Positions 59,288-64,000 of a DNA stretch of 64,000 nt are shown here, piece after piece; the stretch's first letter is position 1; each line of letters opens with the position of its first letter. The stretch lies in the NCBI RefSeq assembly GCF_014653175.1, contig NZ_BNAG01000001.1, forward strand, positions 1,178,001 to 1,242,000, given 5' to 3'. The notes below the pieces were generated by a model. The model saw only the letters and a program-made list of their open reading frames with translations, was not told where the DNA came from and ran no database searches. This DNA comes from Roseivirga thermotolerans. GTDB taxonomy: Bacteria; Bacteroidota; Bacteroidia; Cytophagales; Cyclobacteriaceae. The position numbers and the translations under genes were made by a program.

Positions 59288-60184
59288 CTATTCTCCAAAT
59301 AGTTCTAGCCATGCCGCTTGCACAGCCCTCGACTGATTCCCCTTCCATTCCGGAGCTCCCGGTATCTCATTGGCTTGAGCCAGTTCTTCTTTTGTCTTTC
59401 CGTTGGCTTTCCCTTTCTTCACAAAACTTAGTACCTGGGCCAGATAGTTCTGAAAAGCTTTGAGGTCTTCTCTGTTGCCGGTTATTTCATAGCCCTCTCC
59501 GGAGTGGCCATAAACAAACAAAGTGTCTGCATCGAAGGTGTTGTAGGCTTTTTCAAGCACCTGTTGCCAGTTGGCTATGTCGGCTCCTGCCGATTTATCG
59601 ATGTAAGGCACCCGTCTGTTAAACAATAAGTCTCCGGTGTGTACAATGTTTGCATTTTCAAAATGTACAAACGAATCACCGTTAGTGTGTCCTGCGCCAA
59701 AATAATGGAGAGCTATGCGTTCACCACCTACCCTTTCTCTGTGCACACCACTCTTATACGTAGTATTGGGTAATAGCTGGCCATCTAGTCCACCGCGGGC
59801 TTCAGCAGTAGTTTTCTGGTTGAGCATAGAGTTTTCATGGGCCACCACTTTGTTCACCAAGCCCTTAAAGGCAATGTTGCCGGCTGTGTGATCGCCATGG
59901 TGATGCGTGTTTACCAGAAGGTCTATCTTCCGCTCCGATTGTTTTTTAATCTCATCAATAAGGTGTTGCGATTGATCGGGGAACTGAGAGTCTACCACAG
60001 CTATTCCTTCACTACTGATCATGTAGGCAATAGTTCCGCCCCTTTCCGTAAAAATGCCCACATTGTTGCGGAGTACCTTCATTTGATATCCGTTTTGAAA
60101 CAAGAGCTTTACCAGAGGCGAAGAAAGGCTAAGGCCGGCAGTGCTAATAATGGATTTTTGAATAAAGTGTCGTCTGCTAATCAT
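59288..60184 (-). CDS. metallo-beta-lactamase-fold hydrolase with twin-arginine-like signal
   Basis: 298 residues from ATG 60184, chosen because MISRRHFIQKSIISTAGLSL is a twin-arginine-type export signal; upstream codons would mask it. Zinc motif NTHHHGDHTAGN, further ligands in GAGHTNGDSFVHF and YGHSGEG. Probably a periplasmic hydrolase; substrate unknown. Divergent from the M14 peptidase gene. Confidence 0.9.
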   Translation of the reverse strand: MISRRHFIQKSIISTAGLSLSSPLVKLLFQNGYQMKVLRNNVGIFTERGGTIAYMISSEGIAVVDSQFPDQSQHLIDEIKKQSERKIDLLVNTHHHGDHTAGNIAFKGLVNKVVAHENSMLNQKTTAEARGGLDGQLLPNTTYKSGVHRERVGGERIALHYFGAGHTNGDSFVHFENANIVHTGDLLFNRRVPYIDKSAGADIANWQQVLEKAYNTFDADTLFVYGHSGEGYEITGNREDLKAFQNYLAQVLSFVKKGKANGKTKEELAQANEIPGAPEWKGNQSRAVQAAWLELFGE

Positions 60185-60308
60185 GGGATTCAATTTGTAT
60201 GAAATTACACGGTTCGTTTTCCAAGTACCAACCACTTATGTAATTGAAAGTTTAGATACGGCCTGTGTTGGGCGTTTTTTGGTATTTTGGGCGACTAAAT
60301 TTCAACTC

Positions 60309-61934
60309 ATGAAGCAAATACTGATTGTTCTTCTCGTTTCATTAACACTTTCCCTTCAGGGGCAAGAATGGCCCAGGGAGTTGCTTACTCACCCCGAACT
60401 GACAGCCTACCGCGAAACCTCCAGCTATGAACAGGTGATGGGCGTGGTAAAGGCCGCCATAAAAGATAGCCCATATGCTCACCTCATTTCTATGGGGCAG
60501 TCTAAAGAAGGAAAAGATATTCCCGTTGTAGTAATGGCCAACCCGAAAGTGACTTCGGCTGAAGAAGCAAAAGCTACCGGAAAGCCTATAATTTATGTTC
60601 AGGGCAATATTCACTCCGGTGAGGTGGAAGGCAAAGAAGCTCTGCAGGTACTGTTGCGCGAAATATTAAAAGGAGAGCGTAGCTATTTGCTCGACAATCA
60701 GATATTGCTTTTTGCACCCATTTACAATACCGATAGCAACGATAAAATGGAACAGGGCAGAAGACCTTCTCAGGAAGATAGCCCCGTAAAAGTAGGGATT
60801 AGGGCCAATAGCCAGGGTTGGGATCTCAATCGCGATGGAATGAAGGCTGAGGCATTGGAAACACAAGGTCTTTTTCAGAACATAATTGTTCCGTGGGACC
60901 CCGCCCTGTTTGTAGACTTACACACCACCAATGGTGTGTGGCATGGATACTCCCTCACCTGGGCACCTAGTTATCATACGGCCGGAGAGAAAGCACCATT
61001 TGATTATACCTGGAATAAAATTCTGCCTGATGTAACAGATAGAGTACTTAAAGATTATGGCATTTACCTTGGGCCATATGGCTACTTTTATACCCGAAGT
61101 GAAGGCTGGCCCATAAAGTCTATTTATACCTACAACCACCATCCGCGTTATCTGGTCAACCAGTTTGGTTTGCGGAATCGAATGGCCATACTCAGCGAAG
61201 CATTCGCTCATGAGCGCCTTTATCAGCGAATGGCCAGCACTTACGCCTTTGTGCGCGAAATTTTGGAATATACCCACAAACACGGCCGCGAAATACTGGA
61301 AGTGAACAAGACAGCAGAAGAGGCTGCCATTCGTTTGGTTAAGGAACAAGCAGGAAAGGTTAAAAAGGGAGTTCGGTTTGAAATGGTAGCCATGGAAGAA
61401 CCCATAGACGAGTATAGAATATACAACCACGCCAAAACCACCAATGCTCAAGGACAGGAACAATACATTCGTTTGCCCGAAATTATTACCCTCAAAAATG
61501 TAGAAAATCACAGTGCATTCAATGCCACCGTTACTGCCACGCTTCCCAGGGGTTATGTAATACCCAAAGAAATGGGGCACATAGCCGCACATTTACAAAT
61601 GCTGGGAGCAAAAGTAGATACCCTTACCCGAAATAGCCGGGCCACGGGCGAAGTATTTACTGCCACTGGGTTGGAGTTGGCCAATCGTCCTTTTGAAGGC
61701 CACAACATGGCTACGCTAGAAGGTTCATTTAGTAGCCAAACCCGCAGATTTAGCAAGGGCGATTTTTACATAGATCTGGCACAGCCACTGGCCAATCTTA
61801 TTTTCTACCTTATGGAGCCTCAGTCAGACGATGGCCTGGTCACCTGGAATTTCTTCGATGCTTATTTTGAAAAGCAGAATATTGCGGAAAAACCGGTAGA
61901 ATATCCCATTTTTAAGTACTTCGAACTAAAGTAA
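60309..61934 (+). CDS. secreted M14-family metallopeptidase
   Basis: 541 residues from ATG 60309, which gives a clean signal peptide (MKQILIVLLVSLTLSLQGQ); the upstream frame to 60183 overlaps the divergent gene. Zinc ligands in YVQGNIHSGEVEGKEAL (His, Glu) and FVDLHTTNG (His); DLNRDGM and LSEAFAHERLY are further family stretches. The region after about 430 is a small beta domain. Three bases before the M28 gene; both are probably one operon for extracellular protein digestion. Confidence 0.9.
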   Translation: MKQILIVLLVSLTLSLQGQEWPRELLTHPELTAYRETSSYEQVMGVVKAAIKDSPYAHLISMGQSKEGKDIPVVVMANPKVTSAEEAKATGKPIIYVQGNIHSGEVEGKEALQVLLREILKGERSYLLDNQILLFAPIYNTDSNDKMEQGRRPSQEDSPVKVGIRANSQGWDLNRDGMKAEALETQGLFQNIIVPWDPALFVDLHTTNGVWHGYSLTWAPSYHTAGEKAPFDYTWNKILPDVTDRVLKDYGIYLGPYGYFYTRSEGWPIKSIYTYNHHPRYLVNQFGLRNRMAILSEAFAHERLYQRMASTYAFVREILEYTHKHGREILEVNKTAEEAAIRLVKEQAGKVKKGVRFEMVAMEEPIDEYRIYNHAKTTNAQGQEQYIRLPEIITLKNVENHSAFNATVTATLPRGYVIPKEMGHIAAHLQMLGAKVDTLTRNSRATGEVFTATGLELANRPFEGHNMATLEGSFSSQTRRFSKGDFYIDLAQPLANLIFYLMEPQSDDGLVTWNFFDAYFEKQNIAEKPVEYPIFKYFELK

Positions 61935-61937
61935 ACT

Positions 61938-63434
61938 ATGAAAAAGAGACACCTTACCCTAATGTTGGGGGCCTGCATACTTTCACTAGGAGCATGTGCC
62001 CAAAAGACCGACCTGGAAAAAACCCTGGAAACGGTCAGTCAGCAAACTATAAAAGATCACATTTACTACCTCGCGTCCGATGAAATGCGTGGTAGAGACA
62101 CTGGGTCTGAAGAAATTTTGAAGGCGGCCGACTATCTGGCCAAACAGTTCGAAACTTATGGTGCAAAGCCGGTTCCAGGAGCCGATGGCTACTTTCAGCC
62201 GGTGCCGCTGCGTATGAAAACGCCTGCTACTTCGGCTTCTTTGGAGTTTAGCAATAAGTCTTTTGAACTTAATAAAGACTTTCTGATTGTAGACGGTCAA
62301 AGTGCTGAGGTAGAAGGAGAGGTAGTGTACCTCAATTATGCCTTTGAAGAAGATTATACCAATGCCGATGTGAAGGGTAAGATTGTATTTGCCAAAGCTG
62401 GCGATGGAAAGGTGTCTAGCCGTCAAGAGATACTACGCCTTAGTCGGGAGAAGTACGAAATCGCCAGAGCCAACGGAGCTCTGGGGTTGGTGGAGTTTTA
62501 TAGTTCGCCCTCTACTCCATGGGAGCAGCTGGGTTTCCTTTTCAATAGGGTCAATATTAGCCTCGATAGTTTCGAAGATAAGGCAGAGATAATTCCACAC
62601 CTGTGGTTGAAAGACCTGGACAATGCCAACCAACGGTTTATGATGACCAAGAGTATAAAACGTGCTTCAATTGGCATTGAAGGAATGAAAAATGAGCTTA
62701 CCAAAGATAAAAACGTGGTGGCCATGGTAGAAGGAACAGACCCCGAACTGAAGGATGAATACATCATGTTCTCGGCCCATTACGACCACGTGGGTGTAGG
62801 ACGACCCAACGAAGAAGGAGACTCCATTTATAACGGTACCAGAGACAATGCCATTGGTACAGTCACTGTGCTTTCAGCTGCTGAAAATATTGCCCGGTAC
62901 CCCATGAAGCGCAGTGCTTTATTCGTGTTGTTTACGGCCGAAGAGAAAGGGCTAGTGGGTAGCCGATACCTGGCCAACAATCCAATTATTCCTAATGAGC
63001 AAATTGTATTCTGCTGGAATAGTGATAATGGCGGGTATAATGATACCACCATTTCTACCATTATTGGTCTGGAAAGAACCACTGCGGCTCAGTATATTAA
63101 AGATGCTAATGTGGCATTTGGACTCACGGCCATCGATGATCCGGCTGGGGAACAAGGGCTTTTCGATAGATCTGATAATGTGAGTTTTGCCCGTAAGGGA
63201 ATTCCAGCCCCCACGTATAGCCTGGGCTTTAGAGCCTTCGATGCAGAGATTATGAAGTACTACCACCAACCGGGAGACAACCCCAACACGGTGGATTATG
63301 ACTACCTGGAGAAGTTTTTTAAGAGTTACGTGTATGCTTCGCGCCTGATAGGCAACGCTGCCGAAACACCTTTCTGGTTGCCCGGTGATAAGTACTACGA
63401 GACGGGACTTGAACTGTACGGAAGGGATAACTAG
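61938..63434 (+). CDS. M28-family metallopeptidase lipoprotein
   Basis: 498 residues. Lipobox SLGAC (Cys about 20). A PA-like insert (about 125-215) precedes the M28 catalytic domain (about 265-480): FSAHYDHVGVG, GTRDNAIGTVTVL, LFTAEEKGLVGS with the catalytic Glu, FDRSDNVSFARKGIPA and YHQPGDNPNTVDYDYL. A co-catalytic two-zinc aminopeptidase-type enzyme at the cell surface. Last gene before the repeat region. Confidence 0.93.
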   Translation: MKKRHLTLMLGACILSLGACAQKTDLEKTLETVSQQTIKDHIYYLASDEMRGRDTGSEEILKAADYLAKQFETYGAKPVPGADGYFQPVPLRMKTPATSASLEFSNKSFELNKDFLIVDGQSAEVEGEVVYLNYAFEEDYTNADVKGKIVFAKAGDGKVSSRQEILRLSREKYEIARANGALGLVEFYSSPSTPWEQLGFLFNRVNISLDSFEDKAEIIPHLWLKDLDNANQRFMMTKSIKRASIGIEGMKNELTKDKNVVAMVEGTDPELKDEYIMFSAHYDHVGVGRPNEEGDSIYNGTRDNAIGTVTVLSAAENIARYPMKRSALFVLFTAEEKGLVGSRYLANNPIIPNEQIVFCWNSDNGGYNDTTISTIIGLERTTAAQYIKDANVAFGLTAIDDPAGEQGLFDRSDNVSFARKGIPAPTYSLGFRAFDAEIMKYYHQPGDNPNTVDYDYLEKFFKSYVYASRLIGNAAETPFWLPGDKYYETGLELYGRDN

Positions 63435-63472
63435 GGTTTATAACCCCTGCGCGCAAGCCCCAATGATAAATG

Positions 63473-63576
63473 GAGGCTGTCTTAAAAGCTAGTTAGCGTT
63501 ACCCTAAACTTGCCTGCCTGTCGGTAGACAAGTTTAGGGTGATGAGTTTTGATGCTTTTGAGACAGCCTCTTTTTT
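63473..63576. mobile_element. MITE-like inverted-repeat element with T-run
   Basis: GAGGCTGTCTTAAAAGC (63473-63489) faces GCTTTTGAGACAGCCTC (63554-63570), 17-bp ends with one mismatch. Inside, ACCCTAAACTTG (63501-63512) pairs perfectly with CAAGTTTAGGGT (63529-63540), around a smaller CTGCC/GGTAG hairpin. A T6 run follows. About 98 bp, no ORF, no clear target duplication. The ends look like insertion-sequence termini; it may also terminate the M28 transcript. Confidence 0.55.
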
Positions 63577-63610
63577 GGAGCAACTTGTTGATCTTGGGCT
63601 CAAACGTCCA

Positions 63611-63960
63611 TTCTAATGAAGGAATTGTCAGGCTAGTTTACTGTGCAGATGTCTCGGCTTCGCTCGACATGGAAAAGGGAGGTGGAGCCTGATTCTGTAC
63701 ATTCTTCCAGATGCTCTGAACAACTCCAATTTTTATCCTGACGAAGGAAGGAGCTGCAGAGATAGTTTGCCTTGTAGATGTCTCGGCTTCGCTCGACATG
63801 GAAAAAGAGGGGTGGAGCCTGATTCTGTAAATTCTTCCAGATGCTCTGAACAACTCCAATTTCTATTCTGACGAAGGAAGGAGTTGCAAAGCTAGTTTGC
63901 TATGTAGATGTCTCGGCTTCGCTCGACATGGGAAAAGGAAGAAGATTTGAACCCCTATTC
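63611..63960. repeat. tandem array, period 129-130 bp, about 2.7 copies
   Basis: GTCTCGGCTTCGCTCGACATG recurs at 63651, 63780 and 63910. The flanking unit repeats with it: CTGACGAAGGAAGGAG, AGTTTGC, GGAGCCTGATTCTGTA, TTCTTCCAGATGCTCTGAA and CAACTCCAATTT. Copies start near 63611, 63736 and 63866; the third is degenerate after about 63940. The core ATGTC...GACAT is a small hairpin. Short frames through it are repeat-derived and not called as genes. Confidence 0.8.
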
Positions 63961-64000
63961 TTTACCCTGCTTACTCTGAAACTTCTCCTTTAAATATTTG

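Larger units (their letters stand above)
63435..64000. other. 566-bp terminal region without genes
   Basis: Contains the MITE-like element (63473-63576) and the tandem array (63611-63960), ending in AT-rich DNA that may lead into a further diverged copy. No coding region is supported. Confidence 0.6.

Noticed and set aside
60918-61592. 224-residue frame antisense to the M14 peptidase
   Set aside because: The sense strand carries the zinc-site motifs; the antisense product is low-complexity Phe/Gly/Val-rich sequence.
63638-63859. 73-residue minus-strand frame with internally repeated peptide
   Set aside because: It is a translation of the 129-130 bp tandem repeat; no start signal and no conservation expected.
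63611-63960. CRISPR array
   Set aside because: The repeat unit is about 130 bp with the spacer-like parts also repeated, and there are no cas genes.
1-64000. tRNA or rRNA genes
   Set aside because: No cloverleaf with a T-loop signature or rRNA stretch was seen while reading; a tRNAscan-SE run would settle it.

Overview
The window looks like chromosome from a free-living, probably marine Bacteroidota of the Cytophagales type. The supporting signs are a fused SecDF, a TonB-dependent receptor with an N-terminal carboxypeptidase-regulatory-like domain, several VCBS/UnbV lipoproteins, lipoboxes, weak Shine-Dalgarno signals, and repeated TAnnTTTG -7 boxes just upstream of genes. I see no tRNA, rRNA, CRISPR array, prophage or complete insertion sequence. 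The taxonomic placement is inference from gene content.

Layout. 1-9830: two large secreted VCBS/UnbV lipoproteins (the first cut by the left edge) flank a small membrane-methyltransferase pair, a WYL-regulator operon (YafY-like regulator, ABM-like, GyrI-like and DHFR/RibD-like proteins) and a glycerate kinase. 9899-12027: overlapping lysine/alanine-dehydrogenase-like, deoC and acyP genes. 12024-18237: an unknown protein, a large M14 peptidase and a highly codon-biased TonB receptor with its own terminator. 18365-24621: an RND efflux operon headed by an alpha/beta hydrolase. 24712-27663: MltF and a carotenoid-desaturase-like protein.

27811-33447 holds a hydroxyproline catabolic set (D-amino-acid dehydrogenase-like, 4-hydroxyproline epimerase, DHDPS-family deaminase), a lipoprotein and an AraC regulator. 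33434-40613 is a kynurenine/3-hydroxyanthranilate pathway cluster. On the minus strand, 3-hydroxyanthranilate dioxygenase, ACMS decarboxylase, an O6-methylguanine methyltransferase, kynureninase, an unannotated 49-codon ORF and kynurenine 3-monooxygenase run in one tightly overlapping operon. Divergent from it are an atypical SDR and a 2-aminomuconate-semialdehyde-dehydrogenase-like ALDH. Together these would carry kynurenine to 2-aminomuconate. Tryptophan dioxygenase, formamidase and the later deaminase are not in the window.

40614-41067 has no conventional gene but holds the most striking non-coding signal: a -7 box, three hairpins capped by GAAA tetraloops and a strong terminator, i.e. a candidate structured RNA of about 155 nt. 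A second structured element lies at 59181-59275 after secDF. 41068-51838: an FtsX-type permease, a sterol-desaturase-family protein, thioredoxin, a Xre/RES toxin-antitoxin pair, dxs, scpA, a flippase-like protein and ndk. 52028-59140: a co-directional housekeeping run (nrnA, two FKBP lipoproteins, rdgB, udk, a small secreted protein, secDF). 59288-63434: a metallo-beta-lactamase-fold protein and two secreted peptidases (M14, M28). The right end (63435-64000) is repetitive: a MITE-like inverted repeat followed by a tandem array with a 129-130 bp period.
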